This document shows, in pieces, positions 19,627 to 28,941 of a stretch of 49,203 nucleotides of DNA (the first letter of the stretch is position 1; each line of letters starts with the position of its first letter). Both the position numbers and the translations under genes were made by a program. The notes beneath the pieces are model-generated. The model worked only from the letters and a program-made list of their open reading frames with translations, ran no database searches and was not told the DNA's origin. The stretch is from Candidatus Aphodousia faecipullorum (GTDB taxonomy: Bacteria > Pseudomonadota > Gammaproteobacteria > Burkholderiales > Burkholderiaceae_F): NCBI GenBank assembly GCA_018714205.1, contig DVNR01000077.1, forward strand, positions 1-49,203, in the 5' to 3' direction.

Positions 19627-20219
19627 GAGCAGGCACAATCAATGGGACGATTCAAAATATGTTCAATTTCTTCTTGTGAAAGTCGATTCATTGAGAATTC
19701 GCAGCCACAATACAGTTGGTTGTAAAAACCATTTTCACGCAACAGAGCATTGCGCCGGTCTTGAAGGCCGCCTTTTCGCCAGTTTTTATCCCAAAATTGG
19801 GTTTGGGGATAAAGCGTCTGAGCCAGTTGCCCAGCTTTGAGAATTTGATTTAAATTTTTCCAGCGGCTTGAAGCAAGAGTTGTCGTAAAAAGGGAAATTT
19901 TTTCTTCGCTTGCCACTCTGGCTGTTTCAGTTAAGCGGTAGTTAAAACAAAGCTGGCAACGTTCTCCGCGTTCTGGCTGTAATTCAAATCCTTTGACGAT
20001 CTGTCTCCACGCCTTATGATCATGATCTCCTTCAATGACTCTTATCCCCAGTTTTTTTGCGTAACGGGTTAATTCATTTTTTCGAATGAGATATTCTGTG
20101 TCGGGGTAAATGTTTGGATTGAAATAAAAAAGTGTCGGAAGATACTCGTTTTGGAGCATCCACTCTAAAATGGCAGCAGAACAGGGAGCGCAGCAACAGT
20201 GTAAAAGGACATCTTGCAT
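19620..20219 (-). CDS. queH: Epoxyqueuosine reductase QueH
   Basis: A 199-residue iron-sulfur enzyme of the QueH (former DUF208) family that performs the last step of queuosine synthesis, the non-orthologous replacement of QueG. Cysteine motifs are HCCCAPCS near the N-terminus, RCQLCFNYRL in the middle and YCGCEFS near the C-terminus, which in the family bind a 4Fe-4S cluster and a mononuclear iron. The frame is open 11 codons further to another ATG (20252); the inner ATG fits the family N-terminus better, though neither has a strong binding site. It pairs functionally with queA and tgt at 8138-10323. Confidence 0.93.
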   Translation of the reverse strand: MQDVLLHCCCAPCSAAILEWMLQNEYLPTLFYFNPNIYPDTEYLIRKNELTRYAKKLGIRVIEGDHDHKAWRQIVKGFELQPERGERCQLCFNYRLTETARVASEEKISLFTTTLASSRWKNLNQILKAGQLAQTLYPQTQFWDKNWRKGGLQDRRNALLRENGFYNQLYCGCEFSMNRLSQEEIEHILNRPIDCACSQ

Positions 20220-20282
20220 AGTTAAGTAACTCTTTGGCAATGATGGCTGCATTGTATACTGTGTTGGTCAAGAGGAGAGAAC

Positions 20283-20972
20283 ATGACGATTTCTGAGAAT
20301 TTGAAACATGTCAGAGAATGTATCGTTAAAGAACATGCCAAACACGATGTCAGCTTGATTGCAGTCAGCAAAACATTTGCCGTGCAACACATTGAGGAGG
20401 CAATCCACTGTGGCCAGTTGGCTTTTGGTGAAAATTATGCCCAGGAGGGAGCTCAAAAAGTTCAGTATTTTCGCGAACATTTTCCGGCTTTGAGACTTGA
20501 ATGGCATTTTATCGGCCCTTTGCAATCCAATAAGACCCGTTTAGTGGCGGAACACTTTGATTGGGTTCAAAGTGTGGATCGAGTCAAGATTGCCACCCGA
20601 TTATCAGAGCAACGTCCTAGTTCACTGGGAAAGCTCAATGTCTTAGTGGAAGTGAATATTGATGATCAAGACACTAAAAGTGGTGTCGCGCCAGAGCAAC
20701 TCCATGAATTGTTAGATGCGGTTTCCACCTTGCCGAATTTGCACCTACGAGGTTTGATGTGCATCCCGAAGCCTCGGGAAGGGGAGGAGGAAAAATATGT
20801 GCCGTTTCAAAAAATGCGAGTGCTTTTTGATCAATATCGGCAAGAGTATGCCCTAGATACGCTTTCGATGGGAATGAGCGCAGATTTTGTGGAAGCGATC
20901 CGGTCCGGATCAACAATGGTTCGTGTTGGATCGGCGATTTTCGGTGCACGAAACTATAAGAATCATTTGTGA
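20283..20972 (+). CDS. YggS/PROSC family PLP-binding protein
   Basis: A 229-residue single-domain TIM-barrel protein that binds pyridoxal phosphate and helps keep free PLP and amino-acid/keto-acid balance; no enzymatic activity is established for the family. LIAVSKTF (about residues 20-27) holds the PLP-binding lysine, and FGENYAQE, WHFIGPLQSNK, LSMGMSADFVEAI and VRVGSAIFG are the family motifs in order. AGAGGAGAGA precedes the ATG. It lies directly upstream of proC, a pairing found in many bacteria. Confidence 0.95.
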   Translation: MTISENLKHVRECIVKEHAKHDVSLIAVSKTFAVQHIEEAIHCGQLAFGENYAQEGAQKVQYFREHFPALRLEWHFIGPLQSNKTRLVAEHFDWVQSVDRVKIATRLSEQRPSSLGKLNVLVEVNIDDQDTKSGVAPEQLHELLDAVSTLPNLHLRGLMCIPKPREGEEEKYVPFQKMRVLFDQYRQEYALDTLSMGMSADFVEAIRSGSTMVRVGSAIFGARNYKNHL

Positions 20973-21014
20973 AAATCGTGATAATTTTCAAAAGTTAATT
21001 TAAAGGAATATTTT

Positions 21015-21833
21015 ATGAATCAACGAATTGCAATGATCGGCGGTGGAAACATGGCGGGCGCTTTGGTTGCCGGGCTGGTGGCCAACCGCGTTGATCCTTC
21101 TTTAATTGATGTACTGGATCGCAACCAAGACAAGTGCGATCGCCTGTCAGAAAAATATGGCGTAAATACGTATCTGTCTGTTGGCGATTGGCTCGGCAAG
21201 GCTCAAATTGTCGTATTAGCCGTTAAACCGCAAGGAATGTTTGAAACAATTGAGTCCATTAGATCCTATCTCAATGAAAATGTATTGTTCATTTCCATTG
21301 CGGCGGGTTTGCGAATCGCGGATCTAACTCGATGGCTCCATTCTGATCATCTTGTTCGCGCAATGCCGAACACGCCAGCTTTGGTGAAAGCCGGCGTGGT
21401 TGGGGTCTACATGCCCGCTAGTTTAAGCTCGGCAGATCAGGCTGCCGCTAAAGAAGTGCTCCAGGTGATGGGTGAAATCATCCCAGTATCAAGTGAAATG
21501 CAATTGGATTTGCTTTCAACAGTTTCTGGATCGGGTCCCGCCTATGTTTTCCGTTTCATTGAAGCATTGGAAGCGGCTGTGGTTAAGCGCGGATTTGATC
21601 CTGTGCAGGCCCGTCGCATGGCGATCCTTACCGTACTGGGAGCTGGGAAGCTGGCGATTGCAAGCGATGAGTCCCCAGCGAAATTGCGTGCCAATGTGAC
21701 GAGTAAGGGGGGTACGACAGCCGAGGCTTTGCGTGTCATGGACGAACATCATTTCATGGATATGATGGATGAAGCCATCCAGGCTGCTTACGATCGCAAT
21801 CAAGTGTTGGCAGATCAGCTAGGCCAACGTTAG
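21015..21833 (+). CDS. proC: Pyrroline-5-carboxylate reductase
   Basis: A 272-residue enzyme that reduces pyrroline-5-carboxylate to proline with NAD(P)H, the last step of proline synthesis. The Rossmann motif MIGGGNMAGAL starts at residue 7. AVKPQ, RAMPNTPALVKAGVVG, STVSGSGPAYVF and the C-terminal TSKGGTTAEALRVM are family hallmarks. AAAGGA precedes the ATG. It follows the YggS homologue by 42 bases on the same strand, so they are probably one transcript. The stop lies four bases from the oxyR stop on the other strand. Confidence 0.97.
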   Translation: MNQRIAMIGGGNMAGALVAGLVANRVDPSLIDVLDRNQDKCDRLSEKYGVNTYLSVGDWLGKAQIVVLAVKPQGMFETIESIRSYLNENVLFISIAAGLRIADLTRWLHSDHLVRAMPNTPALVKAGVVGVYMPASLSSADQAAAKEVLQVMGEIIPVSSEMQLDLLSTVSGSGPAYVFRFIEALEAAVVKRGFDPVQARRMAILTVLGAGKLAIASDESPAKLRANVTSKGGTTAEALRVMDEHHFMDMMDEAIQAAYDRNQVLADQLGQR

Positions 21834-21837
21834 TCAA

Positions 21838-22791
21838 TTACTCATCTGAGACAGAGCTAACTGGTGGAAGGTTTAGCATTCGGCAACCTTCCATTGGTAG
21901 GCTGCTGACAGCTTGTCGGATCATGTCAATGGCAGCAAGGCGAGTGAAGCTTTTTCTCCATGCGATGATGACCCTTCGGGTTGGCGTCGGTTTGTTAAAC
22001 GGAATTGCTTTGACTAAATCATCCCCAGACGTTTCTTTGAGGGACGAGCTAGGCAGCACGGTAATTCCTAGTCCTTGTGCGACCATATGATGAATGGTCA
22101 AAAGCGATGAGCCTTCCACTGTTTTTTGCAGGCTGGTGATCTGGCGGTTTTTGCCATTGGATTCCGGGCAAATGGCAAGCACTTGGTCACGAAGACAATG
22201 CCCTTTGCCGAGCAATAAGAGGTTGGCAGTGCGGACGTCTTCACGGTGAATTTCACTTTGGTTGGCCCACGGGTGATTGTGTGGCACAGCGACGACCAGT
22301 TCTTCATCATATAACGGCGCTAGCATTAAACCAGGCTCATGGATCGGTAGCGCCATTATTGCAACGTCGATTTGACCGGCGCGCAGTTGCTCAAGCAGCT
22401 CGCCGGTATAGTTTTCCGTGAGGATCAAAGGCATCTTGGGAGCAAGCTCTAGCATCTTGTGCACAAGACCTGGCATTAGGTAAGGACTGATGGTGAAAAT
22501 CACTCCGAGGCGCAGAGGACCGCATAGTGGATCTTGTCCTTGCAGTGCGATTTCTTCAATATGGTGCACTTCATCCAGTACCTTTTGAGCCTGTTCCACG
22601 ATGGCTTCACCGATCGGAGTAAGCGAGATTTCCTGAAAGCGACGTTCAAAAAGGTGAACGCCCAGCTCGTCTTCAAGTTTTCTCACAGCGACAGAAAGCG
22701 AGGGTTGCGAAATAAAGCAAGACTCGGCGGCCCGACCGAAATGGCGTTCACGGGCAACAGCGACTATATATTTGAGCTCAGTCAGTGTCAT
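21838..22791 (-). CDS. oxyR: Hydrogen-peroxide-sensing regulator OxyR
   Basis: A 317-residue LysR-type regulator. The winged helix-turn-helix is at residues 1-60 (FGRAAESCFISQPSLSVAVR). The effector domain carries KGHCLRDQVLAIC with cysteines at exactly residues 199 and 208, the redox pair that forms the disulfide in E. coli OxyR on contact with peroxide. That pair is why I name it OxyR and not another LysR protein. It lies 15 bases after recG, an arrangement common in Burkholderiales, and likely shares the ridA-recG transcript. Confidence 0.95.
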   Translation of the reverse strand: MTLTELKYIVAVARERHFGRAAESCFISQPSLSVAVRKLEDELGVHLFERRFQEISLTPIGEAIVEQAQKVLDEVHHIEEIALQGQDPLCGPLRLGVIFTISPYLMPGLVHKMLELAPKMPLILTENYTGELLEQLRAGQIDVAIMALPIHEPGLMLAPLYDEELVVAVPHNHPWANQSEIHREDVRTANLLLLGKGHCLRDQVLAICPESNGKNRQITSLQKTVEGSSLLTIHHMVAQGLGITVLPSSSLKETSGDDLVKAIPFNKPTPTRRVIIAWRKSFTRLAAIDMIRQAVSSLPMEGCRMLNLPPVSSVSDE

Positions 22792-22806
22792 GGAATAGAA
22801 AGGACG

Positions 22807-24864
22807 TTATGCGTCTAAAAAACCTTCGCTAGCGCTAAACCAGCGCTTAGCATGTTGGGCCGCGGCTTGGCTATCTGTTTGGATCCATTGGGCAGCAAAT
22901 TGGCGAGCGGCCTCAACCAATTCTGTATCTTTTTCAATATCGGCAAACCGTAGCAACGGAACGCCAGATTGTCGAGCGCCGAGAAATTCTCCAGGACCTC
23001 GAATTTCAAGATCCCGACGGGCAATTTCAAATCCATCGGTTGTTTCCCTAATTACTTTTAGGCGCTCTTTACCAGTTTCAGATAGTTCTCCATATAGGAG
23101 TATACAAAAACTTTTTTGAGCACCTCTGCCCACGCGACCGCGTAACTGGTGTAATTGGGCCAATCCGAATCGTTCGGCATGCTCAATAACCATTAAAGAG
23201 GCATTGGGTACGTCAACGCCCACCTCAATGACAGTTGTCGCCACTAAAACGTCAATTTGTCCATCAGTAAAAGCTTTCATGATGTGTTGCTTTTCTTCTG
23301 GATTCAACGCACCATGAACAAGCCCTACTCGTACCTGCGGCAATTCATGGCAGATCTCCTCATAGGTCTGCGTAGCCGCTGTCAGATCGAGCTTTTCACT
23401 TTCTTCGATTAGGGGGCACACCCAATACACTTGTCTTCCCTCTTTGACTTGTTGGGCAATACTGGCCAATACTTCGCGCTTACGGTTCAGGCTCACAAGT
23501 TTAGTGTTGATCGGTTGGCGGCCCGGAGGCAGTTCGTCAATAACGGAAACATCAACATCGGCTAAATAACTCATGGCCAAAGTGCGGGGAATGGGGGTTG
23601 CCGAGAGCATTAACAGATGAGGGGTGAGGACGGTATCTCCCTGCCGCAGGGCTAAACGTTGGGCGACACCGAACCGATGTTGTTCGTCAATGATGGCAAG
23701 TCCCAGTCGATTGAATCGAACGCCGTCTTGAATGAGGGCGTGTGTGCCAACCACCAAGCGAGCTTGCCCATTCTCAATTGCCTGTAGGTTGGCTTGCTTT
23801 TCTTTGCTCTTTTGCTTGCCAGCTAACCAAGCAATGGGTATTCCAAGAGGTTTCAGCCATTGAGCAATTTTTAAAAAATGTTGCTCTGCCAAAATTTCGG
23901 TCGGAGCCATCAGCGCTGCTTGAAATCCGTCGTCAATCGCTAAAGTTGCTGAGAGTGCGGCAATGACGGTTTTACCACTGCCAACATCACCCTGCACCAA
24001 CCGATTCATTGGTGTCGATCGCGCCAAGTCGGTTCGAATTTCTTCCAGAACTCTTTCTTGCGCACCGGTTAATTTAAAACTCAGTTGTTTTTTAAGTTTC
24101 TCTGTAGTTTTAGGCTCTATCGGGTTAATCACAGGAGCGACTTTTTGCGCCTTCAGATTCCTTGAAAGACGAAGTGCGACCTGTTGGGCAACCAGTTCGT
24201 CAAATTTTAGTCGTTGCCAAGCCGGCGCTGTTCGTTCAGAAAGAGCGTCAAGGCTGGCGCCGACTGGGGGATGGTGCAGGTATTGCAAGGCTTGGGACAA
24301 CCCAGGCAAGTTTAATTTTTTCAAAATATCAACAGGCACCAAGTCTTTGACTTCAACATCGAGTAAGGCTCGTGCAATGCGCTTTCTTAGCCAAGGTTGA
24401 GTGACGCCTTCTCCCGCCGGATAAACAGGTGTCAACGTGGTTGGAAGGGAGGCTCCGTCTAAAGCGATTTTAATTTTCGGATGAACCATCTCAGGTCCAA
24501 AATAACCTTCACGCACAGTGCCATAAAGTCGAACTTTATGGCCTGGTTCGAGTTGTTTGACTTGAGAAGGGAAAAAGTGAAGTAGCCGAACCGCTACGGT
24601 GCCTGTTGAATCGGCTATTAAGGCCTGCAGTTGTTCACCTGAAGGACGGCGGATCTTCTCGCAACGGAGAACTTTCCCTTCGCATTGTTGCGCGGCACCG
24701 GCGGTCAGTTGGGCAATTGGAGTAATGGCCGTTTCATCTTCATAGCGCAGAGGAAGGTGCAAAACATAATCCCAGTCCCGGACAAGACCGATTTTAGCTA
24801 AACGCTCGGCAAGGGGAGCCAGTTTTTCCCCTTTCTTTCTGGGCTTGAAAAATGTTGCGGCCAT
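22807..24864 (-). CDS. recG: ATP-dependent DNA helicase RecG
   Basis: A 685-residue branch-migrating helicase that remodels stalled replication forks and Holliday junctions. The N-terminal wedge/OB domain (about 1-250) is followed by helicase motifs: GDVGSGKTVIAA (Walker A, about 291-302), IIDEQHRFG (DEQH box), LMLSATPIPRTLAMS, VGLVHGAL and QLRGRVGRG. The length is normal. It lies eight bases after ridA and 15 before oxyR on the same strand. Confidence 0.97.
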   Translation of the reverse strand: MAATFFKPRKKGEKLAPLAERLAKIGLVRDWDYVLHLPLRYEDETAITPIAQLTAGAAQQCEGKVLRCEKIRRPSGEQLQALIADSTGTVAVRLLHFFPSQVKQLEPGHKVRLYGTVREGYFGPEMVHPKIKIALDGASLPTTLTPVYPAGEGVTQPWLRKRIARALLDVEVKDLVPVDILKKLNLPGLSQALQYLHHPPVGASLDALSERTAPAWQRLKFDELVAQQVALRLSRNLKAQKVAPVINPIEPKTTEKLKKQLSFKLTGAQERVLEEIRTDLARSTPMNRLVQGDVGSGKTVIAALSATLAIDDGFQAALMAPTEILAEQHFLKIAQWLKPLGIPIAWLAGKQKSKEKQANLQAIENGQARLVVGTHALIQDGVRFNRLGLAIIDEQHRFGVAQRLALRQGDTVLTPHLLMLSATPIPRTLAMSYLADVDVSVIDELPPGRQPINTKLVSLNRKREVLASIAQQVKEGRQVYWVCPLIEESEKLDLTAATQTYEEICHELPQVRVGLVHGALNPEEKQHIMKAFTDGQIDVLVATTVIEVGVDVPNASLMVIEHAERFGLAQLHQLRGRVGRGAQKSFCILLYGELSETGKERLKVIRETTDGFEIARRDLEIRGPGEFLGARQSGVPLLRFADIEKDTELVEAARQFAAQWIQTDSQAAAQHAKRWFSASEGFLDA

Positions 24865-24872
24865 TTTAAGTT

Positions 24873-25250
24873 TTAGATGCGAGCGATGGCCTCGACTTCT
24901 ACCAACCCTCCTTTCGGAAGCGCTGCGACAGCAAAGCAGCTACGGGCAGGGTAGGGGGATTGGCAAAATTCCTGCATCACGGCATTAACGACAGGGAAGT
25001 TAGCCATGTCGGTTAGGAAAATGGTGACTTTCATGATATTGGTCATGTCGCCGCCAGCCGCTTCAACAATGGCTTTCACATTTGAGAAAGCAAGCCGAGC
25101 CTGTGCTTCAAAGTCAGCAGGTAATTCACCGGATTTCGGATCAATGCCAAGTTGACCGGATGTAAATAAGTTGGCTTCGCCCTTGGTGGCCTGAGAATAG
25201 GGACCAATAGCTGCGGGAGCGTTATCAGTGTGGATAATCTCGTGACTCAT
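24873..25250 (-). CDS. ridA: RidA family enamine/imine deaminase
   Basis: A 125-residue protein of the YjgF/YER057c/UK114 family. RidA hydrolyses reactive 2-aminoacrylate-type enamines produced by PLP enzymes and so protects them. AIGPYSQA at the N-terminus, SGQLGIDPKSGEL, and YPARSCFAVAALPKGGLVEVE with the catalytic arginine near residue 104 identify it. CGGAGAA lies just before the ATG. It is the first gene of ridA-recG-oxyR. Confidence 0.96.
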   Translation of the reverse strand: MSHEIIHTDNAPAAIGPYSQATKGEANLFTSGQLGIDPKSGELPADFEAQARLAFSNVKAIVEAAGGDMTNIMKVTIFLTDMANFPVVNAVMQEFCQSPYPARSCFAVAALPKGGLVEVEAIARI

Positions 25251-25936
25251 GAGTTTCTCCGAAGAAATGGGGATGTTGCCAGCACCAATCAGGCAACTCG
25301 CCCAATTATAACGGTCACTCGGTAGATTTTCGTGCTTGTTAAGATTGATGAAGTATTTATGAGTTTTGTCAAAAATCCAACGGAAATATTTCGTTAAAAT
25401 TCGGCAAATTCACGGAATACGGTAGTTTGGTGTAAACTTCGGGGTATTCCCTATGGGTGTCGGCAGAAAACGACCGCTAAACTCTTTCTAGGAGTCTCTG
25501 AAAGTAGCGGCTTGAAGCTGACACGATTGGAGAAAGGATAGTTATTTTCCAAGAATTGTTTGCTTTCGGAAGTTTTCAGGTGACGACCGAAGCTTTGTTG
25601 TGTTCTTGGAAGAGAGCGATTTTTTGAAAAGTCGGATCCGATTGAGCTTTCCTCGGGGCGTGACATGTCTCGTAGGAGAGGGGTTCGGCTGAGTGTTTGT
25701 CCGTACTTGGTCGCAAGAACGGTTAGCTTACAAATTCGAGATTCGGCTTTCTAGCCCTGAAAGAAGTCCGATTTTCGTGAAAGAGAAAAGCTTCTCTTGG
25801 GTTTCCCTAAGCTGACGGTTTGTTATAAAGCGCTGAGACGAAATTGGGGAACCTTTTTAAAAGAAGACCCCTACCGGAGAGATGGCTTTTGTCAGTCAAT
25901 CCGGTGGCCCTCTTGGATCAAGGAGACCAAGTAATT
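25251..25936 (+). other. Long gene-free leader of frdA with predicted hairpins
   Basis: A 686-base stretch between divergent ridA and frdA without a credible gene. Three hairpins are readable. First, 25414-25450: outer stem GGAATAC/GTATTCC, inner stem AGTTT/AAACT. Second, 25550-25609: outer CCAAGAA/TTCTTGG, inner GCTT(T)CGG/CCGAAGC. Third, 25781-25798: AAGAGAA/TTCTCTT with loop AAGC. No FNR palindrome (TTGAT-N4-ATCAA) was found. I infer a long 5' untranslated region, possibly regulatory; the promoter could not be placed. Confidence 0.5.
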
Positions 25937-27919
25937 ATGAAAATCATCTACACCGACGTGCTGGTGGTTGGTGCCGGCTTGGCTGGTTTGCGTATGGCTG
26001 TTGCAGCCAAGCATCGCGGTCATGACTCCATCATCTTGTCGCTGGTGCCGCCGAAGCGTTCTCACTCGAAGGCCGCTCAAGGTGGTATGCAAGCTTCTTT
26101 GGGTAATGTGATTAAAGGTTTGGGCGACAACGAAGACGTCCACTTTGCTGATACTGTCAAGGGTTCTGACTGGGGTGCTGACCAAGACGTGGTCCGCATG
26201 TTCGTGAACACCTCCCCGAAGGCTGTGCGTGAATTGGCTGCTTGGGGCGTGCCCTGGAGCCGTATTACCGCTGGTGACCGTCAGGTCATTATTAACGGCG
26301 AACGCGTGACGATTACCGAACGCAAAGAAGCTGCCGGTTTGATTAACCAACGTGACTTCGGTGGTACGAAGAAGTGGCGTACGTGCTTTGCCTCTGACTG
26401 CACGGGCCACGCCATGTTGAATGCGGTTAGTGACCGCGTGATTGCTGAACATATCCCGGTTGTGGAACGTGTTGAAGCAATTGCTTTGATTCATGATGGC
26501 AAGCGCTGCTACGGCGCTGTTGTCCGTGATTTGATCACGGGCGAATTGATGGCCTATGTTGCTAAGGCTACGGCTTTGGCTGCAGGCGGTGCCGGTCGTT
26601 TGTTCCGCGTGACCACGAATGCTGTGATCTGCGAAGGTGCTGGTCAATCCTTGGCTTTGGAAACCGGCGTTGCTACGTTGGGCAACATGGAAGCTGTTCA
26701 GTTCCACCCGACGGGTATTTTCCCGGCTGGTATTCTCGTGACGGAAGGCTGCCGTGGTGACGGTGGTTTGTTGCGTGACGTCGATGGTCACCGCTTCATG
26801 CCGGATGTGGAACCGGAAAAGAAGGAATTGGCTTCTCGTGACGTTGTGAGCCGTCGTATGGAAGAACGCATTGCTCAAGGCAAGGGCGTGAAGAGCCGTT
26901 TCGGTGAACACCTTTGGTTGGATATCACCTTGTTGGGTGAACACCACATCAAGCACAATCTCCGTGAAGTGTATGAAATCTGCCACTACTTCTTGGGTGT
27001 CGACCCGGTGAAGGAATGGGTTCCTGTGCGTCCTGCTCAACACTACACCATGGGTGGTGTTCGTACGGACTACACTGGTGAAAGCCGTCAGTTGAAGGGT
27101 TTGTTCGCCGCTGGCGAATGCGCCTGCTGGGATATGCACGGTTTCAACCGCTTGGGTGGTAACTCTGTGGCTGAAACGGTTGTGGCTGGTATGTTGGTTG
27201 GTGAATACATCGCCGACTTCTGCGATAAGCCTGAAAACGTCATCGATATTCCGACCTCTACGGTTTACGACTTCATCAAGCGTGAACAAGCCAAGTTGGA
27301 TGCCTTCATCAATAATGGTGGCACGGAAGATGCTGCATTGTTGCGCAAGCGCATGCAAGACATCATGACTTCCAAGATTGGTATTTTCCGCCGCGGCGCC
27401 GATATGGAAAGCGCTGTGAGCGAATTGGAAGACCTCTACAAGCGCTCCTTCAAGGTCAGCTGCAAGAGCCAATTGGGCGCCAATGCTGAATTGACCTATG
27501 CTTATCGTACGCAAAAGATGTTGCGTCTTGCTCTGACGGTGGCTTGCGGTGCTGCTGCCCGTACTGAATCTCGTGGTGCTCACTTCCGTGAAGACTACCC
27601 GGTTCGTGACGATAGCAAGTGGCTCAAGCGCACGTTGGCTTCTTGGAATGATGGCGACACGCTCCCGACGCTCTCTTACGAAGATCTCGACGTTAAGAAG
27701 ATGGAATTGCCGCCGGGCTGGCGTGGTTACGGTGCCAAGAACTACATCGATCACCCGGATACGGCCAAGCGTCAAGCTGAAGTCGATGAAATCCGTGCGA
27801 AGATGGAAGCTGAAGGCGCAGATCGTTTCGCTATTCAGAACGCTTTGATGCCTTATGCTCACCTCTTGCCGAAGCGCTTGCAAGGCAAGAACGAACGTAT
27901 TGATGAACCCTTGGCCTAA
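25937..27919 (+). CDS. frdA: Fumarate reductase flavoprotein subunit, Wolinella type
   Basis: A 660-residue FAD subunit that reduces fumarate to succinate in anaerobic respiration. The Rossmann motif [15 protein letters not shown] starts near residue 9, and [14 protein letters not shown] (about 43-56) carries the histidine for covalent FAD. Substrate-site segments are [19 protein letters not shown] and QHYTMGGV. Length and sequence resemble epsilonproteobacterial FrdA (656 residues in Wolinella) more than the E. coli protein. The frame opens 31 codons earlier, but AAGGAG before the ATG at 25937 sets the start. No cytochrome b anchor gene is adjacent. Codon use is extremely biased, indicating high expression. 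Confidence 0.95.
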   Translation: MKIIYTDVLVVGAGLAGLRMAVAAKHRGHDSIILSLVPPKRSHSKAAQGGMQASLGNVIKGLGDNEDVHFADTVKGSDWGADQDVVRMFVNTSPKAVRELAAWGVPWSRITAGDRQVIINGERVTITERKEAAGLINQRDFGGTKKWRTCFASDCTGHAMLNAVSDRVIAEHIPVVERVEAIALIHDGKRCYGAVVRDLITGELMAYVAKATALAAGGAGRLFRVTTNAVICEGAGQSLALETGVATLGNMEAVQFHPTGIFPAGILVTEGCRGDGGLLRDVDGHRFMPDVEPEKKELASRDVVSRRMEERIAQGKGVKSRFGEHLWLDITLLGEHHIKHNLREVYEICHYFLGVDPVKEWVPVRPAQHYTMGGVRTDYTGESRQLKGLFAAGECACWDMHGFNRLGGNSVAETVVAGMLVGEYIADFCDKPENVIDIPTSTVYDFIKREQAKLDAFINNGGTEDAALLRKRMQDIMTSKIGIFRRGADMESAVSELEDLYKRSFKVSCKSQLGANAELTYAYRTQKMLRLALTVACGAAARTESRGAHFREDYPVRDDSKWLKRTLASWNDGDTLPTLSYEDLDVKKMELPPGWRGYGAKNYIDHPDTAKRQAEVDEIRAKMEAEGADRFAIQNALMPYAHLLPKRLQGKNERIDEPLA

Positions 27920-27933
27920 GGAGCCGACGAAAA

Positions 27934-28740
27934 ATGAGTGAAAACAAAACCCAAAAGCAACATCGTCTGCTCAAGATCAGCATTTTGCGTTACAACCCTG
28001 CTGATCCGGCTAGCGTGCCTCACATGCAGACGTTTGAATTGGAAGAATCCGATTCTATGACCTTGTTCATCGCTTTAAACGAATTGCGCGATACGCAAGA
28101 TCCGTCCTTACAATTTGACTTCGTGTGCCGTGCCGGTATTTGCGGTTCTTGCGCCATGATGATCAATGGTAAGCCGGGCTTGGCTTGCCGTACGTTGACC
28201 CGTGACTTGCCGACGGAATTCACGTTGGCTCCGTTACCGGCCTTCGAACTGATCGGTGACTTGTCTGTTAACACCGGCAAGTGGATGCGTAACATGAGTG
28301 AACGCATGGAAACGTGGGTTCACATGAAGGAAGAAGAAGTCGACATCTGCCGCAAGGAAGAGCCGATGGATCCGCAGTTGGCCGAAGACATTTTGATTTT
28401 GGACCGTTGCGTCGAATGCGGTTGCTGTATCGCTGGTTGCGGTACTGTCCGTATGCGTCCTGACTTTGCCGGTGGTGTTGCGATCAACAAGATCGCTCGC
28501 TTCCGCTTGGACCCGCGCGATAAGCGTAACGACGCTGATTACTATGAAGTGATCGGTGATGACAGCGGTGTGTTCGGTTGTATGTCTTTGTTGGCTTGCC
28601 ACGACTTCTGCCCGAAGCAATTACCGTTGAAGACCCAAATCGCTTTCGTCCGTCGCAAGATGGCCGAACAAGGTATTCGCGGCTACGATAAAGTTTTGCC
28701 GACTCCGAAGAAGGCAATTCCTATCAAGGTTGTGAAGTAA
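27934..28740 (+). CDS. frdB: Fumarate reductase iron-sulfur subunit
   Basis: A 268-residue subunit passing electrons from the membrane quinol site to FrdA. The 2Fe-2S region is CRAGICGSC (about residues 65-73) with a further cysteine in LACRTL. The 4Fe-4S and second cluster motifs are CVECGCCIAGC (about 152-162) and CMSLLACHDFCPK (about 211-223). It closely resembles Wolinella FrdB but has a longer C-terminal tail. AAGGAG lies just before the start, 14 bases after frdA, so the two are cotranscribed. No frdC or frdD follows; a 201-base leader to aspA comes next. Confidence 0.95.
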   Translation: MSENKTQKQHRLLKISILRYNPADPASVPHMQTFELEESDSMTLFIALNELRDTQDPSLQFDFVCRAGICGSCAMMINGKPGLACRTLTRDLPTEFTLAPLPAFELIGDLSVNTGKWMRNMSERMETWVHMKEEEVDICRKEEPMDPQLAEDILILDRCVECGCCIAGCGTVRMRPDFAGGVAINKIARFRLDPRDKRNDADYYEVIGDDSGVFGCMSLLACHDFCPKQLPLKTQIAFVRRKMAEQGIRGYDKVLPTPKKAIPIKVVK

Positions 28741-28941
28741 AAGATTCTCAAAATCGGAAGACCTAGCTGGTTCTTGTTTTCGGATGAGAGCCAGCAGGGT
28801 TGGAAGGTTTTGAAACCCTGCGTATTCTTTCAACGGACCGACGGCGTCTGCCTTGACGCCGGTTGAACGGTGCGCAGTTTATAAACGGAGACGCCTTAAA
28901 AGACGCCTTCCTTAATTAAATTAACGAGGAGCAAATTAAAC
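28741..28941 (+). other. Leader between frdB and aspA with three hairpins
   Basis: No gene. Hairpins: 28766-28795 (GCTGGTTCT/AGAGCCAGC, one wobble), 28795-28820 (CAGGGTT/AACCCTG) and 28842-28861 (CGGCGTC/GACGCCG, loop TGCCTT, flanked by CAAC/GTTG). None is followed by a clear T-run, so none is a standard terminator. They may mark a processed intercistronic region or regulatory RNA. Confidence 0.45.

Noticed and set aside
25251-25936. An FNR site for anaerobic control of frdA
   Set aside because: No TTGAT-N4-ATCAA palindrome or near match was found; only single half-sites occur.
25892-27883. A 663-codon open frame on the minus strand, antisense to frdA
   Set aside because: It arises because frdA avoids TTA, CTA and TCA codons. 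It has no start site of its own, its translation resembles no protein family, and it is mirrored exactly by the biased plus-strand gene.
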